The notes beneath the pieces are model-generated. The model searched no databases, was not told the origin of the DNA, and saw only the letters and a list, made by a program, of their open reading frames with translations. A stretch of 64,000 nucleotides of DNA from Paenibacillus oleatilyticus (GTDB taxonomy: Bacteria; Bacillota; Bacilli; Paenibacillales; NBRC-103111), in the NCBI RefSeq assembly GCF_018998565.1, contig NZ_JAHNZO010000025.1, positions 1 to 64,000 on the forward strand, given 5' to 3'. A program made the position numbers and the translations under genes. This document shows positions 50,169-58,800 of this stretch, piece by piece. Positions within the stretch are counted from its first letter, which is position 1. Each line of letters starts with the position of its first letter.

Positions 50169-53068
50169 TGGCGATGCTCCGGTTTTTATTCCGTAAAATG
50201 TGGAACACGCGCTGGCTGACGCTCAGCACGCTCGCCGGCCTCATTATGGCCGTCGCTTTTACGACCAGCATCCCGATGTATTCCGACGGCTCGCTTAAGC
50301 GCGTCGTGTCGAAATCGCTGGAGGAGAAGAACAACGGGCTTTCCGCCGGTGCCGTCATGATCCGATTTCAAGCGTCCGGCAACGAAAAAGCCGATTTGAA
50401 CGCGCTGAGTGACGTTGATCAATACATAAAGGAAGATTTGCCTAAGGACATCGCGTTTCCGTATGATGCTTACGTACGGACGTATTCGATTCGCGGCTCG
50501 CAAATTACGCCCGAGGATACGAGCAAGGTCGATCCGAGCAAACGCCGGCAGATGACGCTGATGGCCCAGAACGGCTTGAAGGATCAAGTCGAGCTGACGC
50601 AGGGGCAGTGGTTCTCCGAGCAGCCGCAGGGCGGAATTATTGAAGCCGTTATTCACGAGGAAGCGATGTTCCGCAACGACCTTCATATCGGCGACGTCTT
50701 CACGTATCCGATTAGCGGCGGAAACGGCATTGCCCCGCTCAAAGTGAAAGTGACGGGAACGTTCAAGCCGAAAAACGAAACCGATCAGTATTGGTATCAG
50801 GGCATGGAAGGGCTGCTTACGTCCTTTTTTATGAGCGAAGCCGGCTTTAACGATTACGTGCTGAAAAGCAAAAAAATTCCGCTTAGCTTGGCCAATTGGT
50901 ATTATGCTTTTGATTTACGGGAAATCAAGACAAGCCAGCTGTCCTCGCTCGAGACGAAGCTGGAACGTTTGGATATCGTCTTGTTCCAAAAGCTCAAGAA
51001 CACAAGGGTGGATATTTCCTTTATCCCGCTGCTGCAGGAATTTAAAGTGCAAAGCTTGCAGTTGCAAATGCTTCTCTTTACATTAGCAGCGCCGATGATT
51101 GCCATGGTGTTCTATTATATCGTCATGAACGCCAGACAATCGCTGGACCGCCAACGCACCGTCATTGCGGTGATCCGCAGCCGGGGCGGCAGTACGAATC
51201 AAATCATCTGGATTTATTTGCTCGAAGGGCTGCTGCTCGGCGCGATTGCGATGATCATTGGCCCGCTGCTCGGCTGGTTTATGGCGAAGAGCATAGGTTC
51301 GTCGAGCGGCTTCCTGACGTTCGTCGACCGCAAGGCGGTACCTGTCGGGGTATCGGCCGAAGCGCTGCTGTACGGTGTGGCCGCAGTCGTTATTGCGCTG
51401 ATGGCCAGCGTCATTCCGGCCATTGTCTATGCCAAAGCCTCCATCGTGAGCTATAAGCAGAAGCTGGCCAGATCGGATCGAAAACCGTTTTGGCAGCGCT
51501 GGTTTTTGGATGTGGCGCTGATCGGTCTGGTGGGCTACGGGTATTACCTGTTCCACGACCGGCAAGATTTATTCAGCCGGACCGGGCTTACGACCGATCA
51601 GTTGAGCGTGAACCCGCTGCTGTTTTTTATTCCGGCATTGTCGATCATTGCGCTTGGACTGTTTTTCCTGCGCATTTTCCCGTGGCTGCTCCGCTTCGGC
51701 AACTGGCTGGGCAAAAGGCTGCTGCCGGTTCCCGTCTATCTGACGCTGACCCAGCTCTCGCGTTCGTCTACGGCGTACTATCCGCTCATGCTGCTGCTCA
51801 TTTTGACGCTCGGGCTCGGCATCTACAACGCTTCGGCGGCTCGGACGATCGATTTGAACTCGACGGAGCGGGTGCTTTACGCCTACGGCACCGATGTTAC
51901 CATGAGAGCGGAATGGACTTCCGTATCCGACGATCTGCCGTCAACGTCCAACCCGAACAAGGGCGGGCAAGGGCAAGGGCAGGGGCAAGGGCAAGGGCAA
52001 GGCGGAGGAAAGAACCCGGGTCAGGGAGGCGGCGGTCAGCCGGGAGGTCCAGGGGAACCGCCGCCAAAGCTGCGTTTCATTGAGCCTCCGTTCCAAGTGT
52101 TTCGGGAGCTGGAAGGCGTCGAGCACGCAGCACGCGTGCTGCAATCGAAGGGGAATGTGGTCGTTTCCGGCAAGTCGCTCGGACAGGGCATGCTGATGGG
52201 CGTCGATAACGTCGATTTCGCGAAAGTGGCCTGGTTCCGCAAAGATTTGTACAAGACGCATCCTTACAACTACTTGAATTTGTTGGGGCAATATGAGCAA
52301 GCGGTCATCATTCCGACCTCTTTTGCCGAAAAACATCATATCAAGTCGGGGGATTTGATCAGCATTTCGGTTTCCAGCCAGCCGGTCGAGTTTGTCGTGG
52401 TAGCTACCGTGCCTTACTGGCCGAGCCAGTATCCGGATCAGACGCCGTTTTTTATCGCCAACCTCGACTATGTGTACGATCAAGCGCCTGTCGTACCTTA
52501 TGACGTATGGATGAAAATGAAAGACGGAGCCAAGGTGGCGCCGGTCATTGAAGCGCTCAAAGCCAAAAATATCGGCATTGCCAGCGTCAAAGACGTCCGC
52601 AACGAACTGATCACGCAGAAAAAGCACCCGGCGCGCGGCGGCGTGTTCGGCATCTTGAGCCTCGGTTTTCTCGTATCCGTTCTTGTCTCGTTGATCGGCT
52701 ACATTTTGTACTGGTTTTTCAACTTGTCCAGCCGGGTCGTTCAGTTCGGCGTGCTGCGTGCTATGGGATTGTCGCGCCGGCAGCTTACGGGCATGCTGCT
52801 GCTTGAGCAGATGTTTACCGCCGGTCTGGCCATTGCACTCGGTCTCGGCATCGGCAAACTGACGAGCTACTTGTTCCTGCCGTTCCTGCAAACTGCGGAG
52901 AACGTTAAGACGCAGGTGCCTCCGTTCCGCGTTATATTCGATGCGAGAGATACCGATCAGTTGTATGTCGTCATAGCCGTTATGATGCTGACCGGTGCCG
53001 GGTTGTTGTTCCTTCACATCAGAAGGCTACGCGTACACCAGGCCGTGAAGCTGGGAGAGGAGAAATGA
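50168..53068 (+). CDS. ABC permease with two FtsX-type domains (MacB-like)
   Basis: The 966-residue membrane protein has a transmembrane helix near residues 18-36, a large extracytoplasmic domain, an FtsX block (about 300-430, three helices), a further helix pair (about 440-530), a helix near 535, a second extracytoplasmic domain (about 560-830) and a final FtsX block (about 835-960). So it looks like two MacB-like halves fused head to tail. Residues about 598-632 are a Gly/Gln low-complexity insert encoded by hexamer repeats. The ATG overlaps the adaptor stop by one base (TAATG). It probably pairs with both flanking ATPases. Confidence 0.88.
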   Translation: MAMLRFLFRKMWNTRWLTLSTLAGLIMAVAFTTSIPMYSDGSLKRVVSKSLEEKNNGLSAGAVMIRFQASGNEKADLNALSDVDQYIKEDLPKDIAFPYDAYVRTYSIRGSQITPEDTSKVDPSKRRQMTLMAQNGLKDQVELTQGQWFSEQPQGGIIEAVIHEEAMFRNDLHIGDVFTYPISGGNGIAPLKVKVTGTFKPKNETDQYWYQGMEGLLTSFFMSEAGFNDYVLKSKKIPLSLANWYYAFDLREIKTSQLSSLETKLERLDIVLFQKLKNTRVDISFIPLLQEFKVQSLQLQMLLFTLAAPMIAMVFYYIVMNARQSLDRQRTVIAVIRSRGGSTNQIIWIYLLEGLLLGAIAMIIGPLLGWFMAKSIGSSSGFLTFVDRKAVPVGVSAEALLYGVAAVVIALMASVIPAIVYAKASIVSYKQKLARSDRKPFWQRWFLDVALIGLVGYGYYLFHDRQDLFSRTGLTTDQLSVNPLLFFIPALSIIALGLFFLRIFPWLLRFGNWLGKRLLPVPVYLTLTQLSRSSTAYYPLMLLLILTLGLGIYNASAARTIDLNSTERVLYAYGTDVTMRAEWTSVSDDLPSTSNPNKGGQGQGQGQGQGQGGGKNPGQGGGGQPGGPGEPPPKLRFIEPPFQVFRELEGVEHAARVLQSKGNVVVSGKSLGQGMLMGVDNVDFAKVAWFRKDLYKTHPYNYLNLLGQYEQAVIIPTSFAEKHHIKSGDLISISVSSQPVEFVVVATVPYWPSQYPDQTPFFIANLDYVYDQAPVVPYDVWMKMKDGAKVAPVIEALKAKNIGIASVKDVRNELITQKKHPARGGVFGILSLGFLVSVLVSLIGYILYWFFNLSSRVVQFGVLRAMGLSRRQLTGMLLLEQMFTAGLAIALGLGIGKLTSYLFLPFLQTAENVKTQVPPFRVIFDARDTDQLYVVIAVMMLTGAGLLFLHIRRLRVHQAVKLGEEK
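51965..52000 (+). repeat. GGGCAA/GGGCAG hexamer repeat coding for (Gly-Gln)n
   Basis: Six tandem 6-base units, five GGGCAA and one GGGCAG, within the second extracytoplasmic domain of the permease; extended by further Gly-rich codons to about 52056. In-frame unit gain or loss would change the length of a flexible external linker. Confidence 0.85.
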
Positions 53069-53072
53069 TGCA

Positions 53073-53951
53073 GTGATTCATTGCGACGGGCTCGTCAAAA
53101 TATACAAGACCGACGATATCGAGGTCGTTGCGCTTCATGGGCTGAACATTTCCGTCGCCCAAGGGGAAATGATGGCGATCATCGGAAACAGCGGCAGCGG
53201 CAAGTCGACGTTACTGAACATTCTGGGGGGGCTGGACCGCCCCTCCGCCGGCCAGGTGCGCGTAGGCGAATGGAACCTGCTGAAAATAACGGACGACGAG
53301 CTGGTGCAGTACAAGCGCAAAACCGTCGGCTTCATCTGGCAGAACAATGCGCGTAACCTCATTCCTTACTTGACGGCGCTCGAGAACGTGGAAATGCCGA
53401 TGATTCTCAGCGGCCAGTACGACCGCGCCTATGCAAAGCAACTGCTGGAGTGGGTCGGCCTCAAAGAACGGCTCAACAACAAGCTGCAGCAGTTGTCCGG
53501 CGGCGAGCAGCAGCGGGTGGCGATTGCCATTGCGCTTGCGAATCGCCCGTCCTTGCTGTTGGCTGATGAACCGACCGGTTCCGTTGATACGCGGACGTCG
53601 GATATGATCATGGACATTTTCCGGCATCTGAATTCCGAGCTTGGCGTGACCATCGTTATCGTAACCCACGATATGGCGCTTGCCGGCAAGGTGGACCGCG
53701 TCGTCGCCATCCGCGACGGGATGACGAGCACCGAATTCGTCAAGCGCAACCCGAACCTGGACGCCGAAGGCGAGACGGCGGTGTCGCACGGATCGATTCA
53801 CGATGTCCATGAAGAATATGTCGTGCTCGACCGGGCGGGACGGCTTCAAATTCCGAGGGCGTATTTGCAGGCGCTCGGAATCGAAGGAAAAGCATCAATG
53901 GAATTCGACGGCGAGAAAATCATTATACGTACGCCGAAGTCGCTGGATTAG
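53073..53951 (+). CDS. MacB/LolD-type ABC ATPase with C-terminal AbrB-like domain
   Basis: Residues 1-225 form an ATPase: Walker A GNSGSGKST (38-46), WQNNARNLIPYLTALENVEM, signature LSGGEQQR (about 142-149), Walker B LLLADEPTGSVD and VTHD. After a linker, residues about 249-289 read VVLDRAGRLQIPRAYLQALG followed by IEGKASMEFDGEKIIIR, which matches the swapped-hairpin AbrB/SpoVT pattern (D-x-x-GR-hydrophobic-IP ... LGI ... EKIII). Such a domain usually binds DNA or mediates assembly. The start is GTG 53073, ten bases after AGGAG. It follows the permease by four bases. Confidence 0.9.
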   Translation: MIHCDGLVKIYKTDDIEVVALHGLNISVAQGEMMAIIGNSGSGKSTLLNILGGLDRPSAGQVRVGEWNLLKITDDELVQYKRKTVGFIWQNNARNLIPYLTALENVEMPMILSGQYDRAYAKQLLEWVGLKERLNNKLQQLSGGEQQRVAIAIALANRPSLLLADEPTGSVDTRTSDMIMDIFRHLNSELGVTIVIVTHDMALAGKVDRVVAIRDGMTSTEFVKRNPNLDAEGETAVSHGSIHDVHEEYVVLDRAGRLQIPRAYLQALGIEGKASMEFDGEKIIIRTPKSLD

Positions 53952-53990
53952 CACGAAGGATTTCGGGAAGCGGAGAGAACCGTATAAACC

Positions 53991-54105
53991 GATGAGTTGT
54001 TCGAATCTTCCAATCCGAACATTAAGCTGGAAGCAATGGCAAAGTGAGGGGGATGCCTTGCTCCTGAAAATGAAAGAAAACCCGAATGCGTCTTTCGATC
54101 ATTAA
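53991..54105 (+). pseudogene. Remnant of a duplicated substrate-binding protein gene
   Basis: Bases 53991-54032 closely match 54342-54383 inside the next gene (encoding ELFESSNPNIKLE versus ELFEFANPNIKLE), and 54031-54105 match that gene's 3' end (QWQSEGDALLLKMKENPNAS versus QWQTEGDAMLQKIKENPNAQ). The roughly 1.1 kb between is missing and the two parts are in different frames, so this is an internally deleted, frameshifted paralogue. Confidence 0.8.
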
Positions 54106-54109
54106 TCTT

Positions 54110-54137
54110 TTGTTAAATACTTCCTTGATTATACATA
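54110..54137 (+). promoter_or_regulatory. Possible promoter of the substrate-binding protein gene
   Basis: TTGTTA (54110-54115) and TACATA (54132-54137), 16-bp spacer, 27 bases before the start codon. Weak match. Confidence 0.35.
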
Positions 54138-54163
54138 GAAACTAATCCGGAGGGATCCTGAAA

Positions 54164-55633
54164 ATGCAAAAATATGTTAAGAAGACGGTGGCTGTATCGC
54201 TCTGCGTCGGCTTGATGGCGCCGACACTGGTTGCATGCACGAAATCCGGCAGCGGGGACAGCAAAACCGAGAAAGTGCTTCGGATCGCAACCAGCATGGG
54301 ATATGGCGGGGACAACGAGTATTTCCGGCAGCAGTTCACCGAATTGTTCGAATTTGCGAATCCGAACATTAAGCTGGAATTCATCTCGACATCGGATGAC
54401 CGTTACATGTATGGGGGCCGCCCGGATCCGAAGGAAAAGCCGAAAGATCCGATGGATAAGCTAAAGGAAGTCATGACGGGCGATAGTCCGCCCGATGTCG
54501 TGATGGTTGGTTACGATCAACTGCCGGAGCTGATCAGCAACAATATGCTGAAGCAGCTCGATCAGGACATCGCGAAGGACAAATTCGATACGTCCGATAT
54601 CGTTCCTGCGGTCATCGAGGGCATTAAAAAGGCGGGCGACGGCAAAATTTATGCGCTGGCGCCGACCTTCTACTCCTCCGCGCTTATCTACAATAAGAAA
54701 ATATTCGACGAAGCCGGAGTTCAGTATCCGACCGACAAGATGACCTGGGATCAAACGTTCGATCTGGCCCGCAGATTGACGAAAGGGGAAGGGGAGAACC
54801 GCAAGTACGGCTTCTCGTTCTCGACGCACAACATGGGGGATGACATTTTCTACGCGACAAATATGTATACGGCGCCGCTCGATCTCAAAACTTTCGACGA
54901 TAAAGGCGAGAAGATGACCGTCGATTCCGATCAATGGGAAAAAGTGTGGAAGACGCTGCTGCAGCTAAAAACCGAGAAGATTTTGCCTGAGCCGGTCGAC
55001 TTCTCCAAACGGCGCAACCCTGGGCCTAACGAAGACTACAACCCGTTCATGGACGACGATTTCATATCCGGTCGTGCAGCGATGTCTATCATAAACTACT
55101 ATCAAATTGGCCAGTATACGAACGTCATGAAAAATGCGGCGAATATCAAAGGCTTCACCCCGTTCGAATGGGATGTCGTTACGGTACCTGTGCATCAGGA
55201 AGCGCCGGAATACGGCGGCAACATCAGTCTGGACGGTCTGATGGGCATTAACGCCAAGGCCCAGAACCCCGAGGACGCCTGGAAATTTATCAAGTTTATC
55301 AACGGCGAGGAATGGGCGAAGCTGAAAGGCAGCAGCAGCCACAATTTGGTATCGCGTCAAAAGTACATCAAGCCGAAGGAGGGCGCAGAAATCAACATCA
55401 AAGCGTTCACGACACTGCTTCCTGCGCCAAGCCGGGACTACAAGATTTATCGCGAAAAACCGGGCTTGTACGAAGTGGAGCGCCTTGGCTCCCAAAAATT
55501 CCAGCAAGTCGTCCAAAATAAGCTGCAAGTGCGCGATGCGCTCAAGCAATGGCAAACGGAAGGCGATGCGATGCTGCAAAAAATTAAAGAGAATCCGAAT
55601 GCTCAGTTTGATTCGATGATGCAGGGGGGATAA
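54164..55633 (+). CDS. Extracellular solute-binding lipoprotein (carbohydrate type)
   Basis: The 489-residue protein has a signal peptide with lipobox TLVAC (Cys 25), then a family 1 binding-protein fold: VLRIATSMGYGGDNEYFRQQ, SPPDVVMVGYDQLPELI, IYALAPTFYSSALIYNKKIF and a C-terminal DGLMGINAKAQNPEDAWKFI. Such proteins usually feed a MalF/MalG-type importer, yet no such permease is adjacent. GGAGGG precedes ATG 54164. A broken paralogue lies directly upstream. Confidence 0.85.
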   Translation: MQKYVKKTVAVSLCVGLMAPTLVACTKSGSGDSKTEKVLRIATSMGYGGDNEYFRQQFTELFEFANPNIKLEFISTSDDRYMYGGRPDPKEKPKDPMDKLKEVMTGDSPPDVVMVGYDQLPELISNNMLKQLDQDIAKDKFDTSDIVPAVIEGIKKAGDGKIYALAPTFYSSALIYNKKIFDEAGVQYPTDKMTWDQTFDLARRLTKGEGENRKYGFSFSTHNMGDDIFYATNMYTAPLDLKTFDDKGEKMTVDSDQWEKVWKTLLQLKTEKILPEPVDFSKRRNPGPNEDYNPFMDDDFISGRAAMSIINYYQIGQYTNVMKNAANIKGFTPFEWDVVTVPVHQEAPEYGGNISLDGLMGINAKAQNPEDAWKFIKFINGEEWAKLKGSSSHNLVSRQKYIKPKEGAEINIKAFTTLLPAPSRDYKIYREKPGLYEVERLGSQKFQQVVQNKLQVRDALKQWQTEGDAMLQKIKENPNAQFDSMMQGG

Positions 55634-55701
55634 GATGTCCCTTCTCAGCAAGAATGCGGGCAGTACGTTCGGAGTGAAACTCAACAAGGAGGAACAACAA
55701 G

Positions 55702-57912
55702 ATGAATTCCAAACGCAAACGATATAAAACTTGCATAGTTCTGCTGGCAGCCGTACTTGCCTTCGGGTCGGCGCTCCCCGCCTTTGCGGCGGAGAGCGGC
55801 GGCACGACCCCGCCTTCGGGGACAACGGCGACAGTCTCGACAGGGACCGCTCCGGCGATCGGAAAGGTCGCTCTTAACGCGACCAGCTATTTCGAGCTTA
55901 AAAATGTGGTCATGATGCCGGAGCAAGGTAACAAGACCGTGACATTCACCGTAGGGGTCCACAACGGAGGGACGACCGACCTGCAGTTCATCGATTACTG
56001 GCCGCGGCTGCGGACGAAAAGCGGCAACCAAATTTCCGTTCGCGTCCTGCCGCAGGACAAGGATAAAAACCGCATTCCGGCCAAGTCGAGCCAAGACATC
56101 AGCTTTTACGCAACGGTGAACGAATCGACGGACCTGAAAGATCTTATTTTTGAAATTATCAAATGGGACTTCAGCATGCCGGAGGCGGATTTTGTGCGGA
56201 AAATCGGAGATGTGAGCGTTCCTGACGACTATTCCGTCGTTACGCAGGCCGGTCAAGCACATACCATTCAAATGGCAAGCAATCCTGTCAAAGGCACCAT
56301 CAAAAAAGTATTGATGAGCAAGAACGAGAAAAATTATACTCCGACCGTCGTCCTTAATCTGGAGAACGTAGGCTCAAAGAGCGTAGCGGTACCCGGATAT
56401 CAATATTTGCTTCGCACAAGCGAAGGGTACATGTATCCGCTTGACGCCAAGACGGTAAAAGATTTGACCCTCAATCCGCAAACGAACAAAGATATCGACC
56501 TTACGGGGTCCGTTCCGGTCTCCGTCTCAACGGAAGGCTGGCAGCTCGTGATCGTTCAGAACGCGCAGGATTTGAAGCTGAATCTGCCGATTGCTTTCTT
56601 CGCTTTACCGGCCGTATCGGATACGGACGGGGTAGACACGGGCAAAGCCTTCAGCTTCACGAACAAAGCGGGTACCTACACGGCTCAACTGAACACCGTC
56701 CAAAGGCTGCCTTGGGAGGATCAGGATATTTTGACCGCAGGGTTTACGCTTTCCAACAAAGGTCCCGAAGCGCTTCCGATCCCGGATCTGACAGGGTATT
56801 TCAAGCTGGACGACAACGTGAAGGTGGAAGCGAAGCTGGTTCGGACGGACAATGTCATCGGTCTGGCTCCGAATGCAGAAGCTCAATTCCAGTTTATCGG
56901 AAAAATTCCTTACACGTCGCAATTCGGCAAGGTCAAGCTTGTGCTGCAAGAGAAAACAGGCAGCGGCAGCAGCGACGGCAAGACAGACCAGCAGACGGCG
57001 GCGAGCGATTTGCTCGAATTCGTACACCGCTCGGAGCTGATGAACATCCCTTATAATAACTTCGGCGAAACGTATAAAGTGACCAATGTGGGCCGCAGTG
57101 TAAGCTACAAGGTACGCTCCGTCACAACATATGCGGGGGACACGGCCGATACGTATACCGCTCTTCTCGAAGTGGGCAATTTGGAAACAAGAGCATCCGA
57201 CATCTCGAAGCTGGTAGGCTATTTCAAGACAGCCCAAGGAAGATATTATCCGGCATCCATCTCCGAGGTTAAATCAAAAATCAGTCCGGACGGAAAGGCG
57301 CTTCTCCTGCTTTCGACTAATATTGCGAAAGGGTTCCCGACCTCCGGCATGAGCGTGATTATCGGCGAAGCCGTAACCGAAGGCAAATTGACCGAGGCGG
57401 ATAAAAAACCAGATGCTTATGTCAACGCTGCGGCATACTGGCTGCCGCAAGAAGAGTTTACGGTCAAGAAAGACTTCAAAAATATAGATCTCGTGCCTTA
57501 CCAGCTCTCGCTTAGTAATATTCGCTCCATAATCGATCAACAAGGCGTAAAGCTCAAGTTGGACTACGAGCTTACCAAAGATTTAATGCTGACCACGAAC
57601 ATGGAAGGGCGCAAACTGATTCTTGAGCTTGATGACGCTGACCGAAAAATTAAATTTAACAAAGAGTTTGATTTCAAAGACTTCGACGGTGGGTCGACTG
57701 ATAAACAAGGTACGGCCAGCGGTAAGCTTGATCCGAAGGACAAGATCTTCATCGGAAAGCATAAGGACTTGGAATTGCAAGCTGACGATAAAAATCTGAT
57801 TTTTGAAGTTAGCTATGTAAAAAAATTCAAGCTTAACCTTTACGATTCGTTCCAAGGACAAAAGAAGCTGATTGCTACTAAAGAGGTCGAGTGGTTTATT
57901 ACCACGGAATAA
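55702..57912 (+). CDS. Large secreted beta-rich repeat protein, unknown function
   Basis: The 736-residue product has a signal peptide (about 1-29, basic start, hydrophobic core, cleavage after PAFAA). The rest appears as several Ig-like segments of 130-200 residues, each with an N-G/VG turn and a GY-x(2-4)-R/K-x-(S/A)-x-G-x-Y core: FIDYWPRLRTKSGNQ, VPGYQYLLRTSEGYMYP, and LVGYFKTAQGRYYP. The C-terminal part is lysine/aspartate-rich. No cell-wall anchor or enzymatic motif was seen. It is related to the protein encoded at 63249. AAGGAGG precedes ATG 55702. Confidence 0.75.
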   Translation: MNSKRKRYKTCIVLLAAVLAFGSALPAFAAESGGTTPPSGTTATVSTGTAPAIGKVALNATSYFELKNVVMMPEQGNKTVTFTVGVHNGGTTDLQFIDYWPRLRTKSGNQISVRVLPQDKDKNRIPAKSSQDISFYATVNESTDLKDLIFEIIKWDFSMPEADFVRKIGDVSVPDDYSVVTQAGQAHTIQMASNPVKGTIKKVLMSKNEKNYTPTVVLNLENVGSKSVAVPGYQYLLRTSEGYMYPLDAKTVKDLTLNPQTNKDIDLTGSVPVSVSTEGWQLVIVQNAQDLKLNLPIAFFALPAVSDTDGVDTGKAFSFTNKAGTYTAQLNTVQRLPWEDQDILTAGFTLSNKGPEALPIPDLTGYFKLDDNVKVEAKLVRTDNVIGLAPNAEAQFQFIGKIPYTSQFGKVKLVLQEKTGSGSSDGKTDQQTAASDLLEFVHRSELMNIPYNNFGETYKVTNVGRSVSYKVRSVTTYAGDTADTYTALLEVGNLETRASDISKLVGYFKTAQGRYYPASISEVKSKISPDGKALLLLSTNIAKGFPTSGMSVIIGEAVTEGKLTEADKKPDAYVNAAAYWLPQEEFTVKKDFKNIDLVPYQLSLSNIRSIIDQQGVKLKLDYELTKDLMLTTNMEGRKLILELDDADRKIKFNKEFDFKDFDGGSTDKQGTASGKLDPKDKIFIGKHKDLELQADDKNLIFEVSYVKKFKLNLYDSFQGQKKLIATKEVEWFITTE

Positions 57913-57938
57913 TATTTTACTTTTTTTTGATGAAACGA

Positions 57939-57986
57939 AACCGTTTCTGCATCAGTTGCGTAAAACTGTGCAGAAGCGGTTTTTTG
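57939..57986 (+). terminator. Rho-independent terminator after the secreted protein gene
   Basis: CCGTTTCTGCA (57941-57951) pairs with TGCAGAAGCGG (about 57969-57979, one mismatch), followed by six T. Confidence 0.8.
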
Positions 57987-58038
57987 CTGGGAACTCAGTG
58001 ACATCTATGAATAATTGGTTAAAAGTTCATTGGGGGGA

Positions 58039-58081
58039 TTGACAGGTTTTTCAAGACGATTTATTGTTATTAACGTTAACA
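58039..58081 (+). promoter_or_regulatory. Promoter and operator of the MarR/GbsR regulator gene
   Basis: TTGACA (58039-58044), 17-bp spacer, TATTGT (58062-58067). The palindrome TTAACGTTAA at about 58070-58080 covers the expected transcription start, and a second TTAACG lies at about 58088-58093. The same GTTAACG occurs in the RND promoter. Confidence 0.6.
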
Positions 58082-58122
58082 ACATTCTTAACGATGTTAA
58101 TTCAATGAATAAGGAGAAAATA

Positions 58123-58632
58123 ATGAGTAAACCGCATCTCTCGTTCGGTGAGTATAAGTGGACGGTCACCCAACAAATGTCCCGGACTTTTGAATTGGAA
58201 GGATTCAGCCCGCTGGTCGGCAAAATATTCGGCCTCCTTTTATTTGCGCCCAAACCGGTCAGCCTGCAGGAAATCGCCGATCAGCTTGGTGTAACGAAAG
58301 CAGCCGTTAGCGTCCAGGTCCGTGCGTTGGAAAAATACTCCATGTGCCAAAAAGTTCCGTTGAGAAGCGATCGCAAAGACTACTATTACATATCCGACGA
58401 TTTCACACTGATCAGCATGCGGGCCAGCAAGCAAAAAATCGAATCGATTACCAGGCAATGCGAAGAATTGTTGTTCACTCTTAAAGGAATGTCTCAGATT
58501 GATGAGGAGGAAACAGAATCCTTTGAGGTTTCCAAGCGAAGGTTTACGGAAGTTTCCGCGATGTACCGGATGTTTTTATCTCGACTGGAGGGGATCGAAG
58601 AGGAGTGGAGCCGATTAAGAGAGCAGCTATAA
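58123..58632 (+). CDS. GbsR/MarR-family transcriptional regulator
   Basis: The 169-residue protein has a winged helix-turn-helix (about residues 30-90: GKIFGLLLFAPKPVSLQEIA, DQLGVTKAAVSVQVRALEKY) and a helical C terminus for dimerisation, as in GbsR-like members of the MarR family. ATG 58123 is seven bases after AAGGAG; an ATG at 58105 is the alternative. Shared TTAACG motifs in its own and the downstream RND promoter suggest it represses both. Effector unknown. Confidence 0.85.
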   Translation: MSKPHLSFGEYKWTVTQQMSRTFELEGFSPLVGKIFGLLLFAPKPVSLQEIADQLGVTKAAVSVQVRALEKYSMCQKVPLRSDRKDYYYISDDFTLISMRASKQKIESITRQCEELLFTLKGMSQIDEEETESFEVSKRRFTEVSAMYRMFLSRLEGIEEEWSRLREQL

Positions 58633-58648
58633 ACAGATAGACGAAAGA

Positions 58649-58668
58649 CGGGACGCCCGGATTTTTTT
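58649..58668 (+). terminator. Weak terminator after the regulator gene
   Basis: CGGG (58649-58652) pairs with CCCG (58656-58659); a run of eight T follows. Confidence 0.45.
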
Positions 58669-58689
58669 TATGTTATGACTTTTTTCACC

Positions 58690-58718
58690 TTACAGCCGTT
58701 AACGAACCAAGCTATACT
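58690..58718 (+). promoter_or_regulatory. Promoter of the RND operon with internal operator motif
   Basis: TTACAG (58690-58695) and TATACT (58713-58718) with a 17-bp spacer. GTTAACG (58698-58704), the motif of the regulator's own operator, lies in the spacer, a position suited to repression. Confidence 0.55.
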
Positions 58719-58800
58719 GAAAAAAGATTTATGGAAAATGAAGGGGTAACCGGAAACGCCTCGTCTAAGTAGTCAGCAACCGTAATGGAGGAGTAGAGAG

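Noticed and set aside
51960..52060. CRISPR or satellite array
   Set aside because: Six-base coding repeats without spacers; a low-complexity protein linker.
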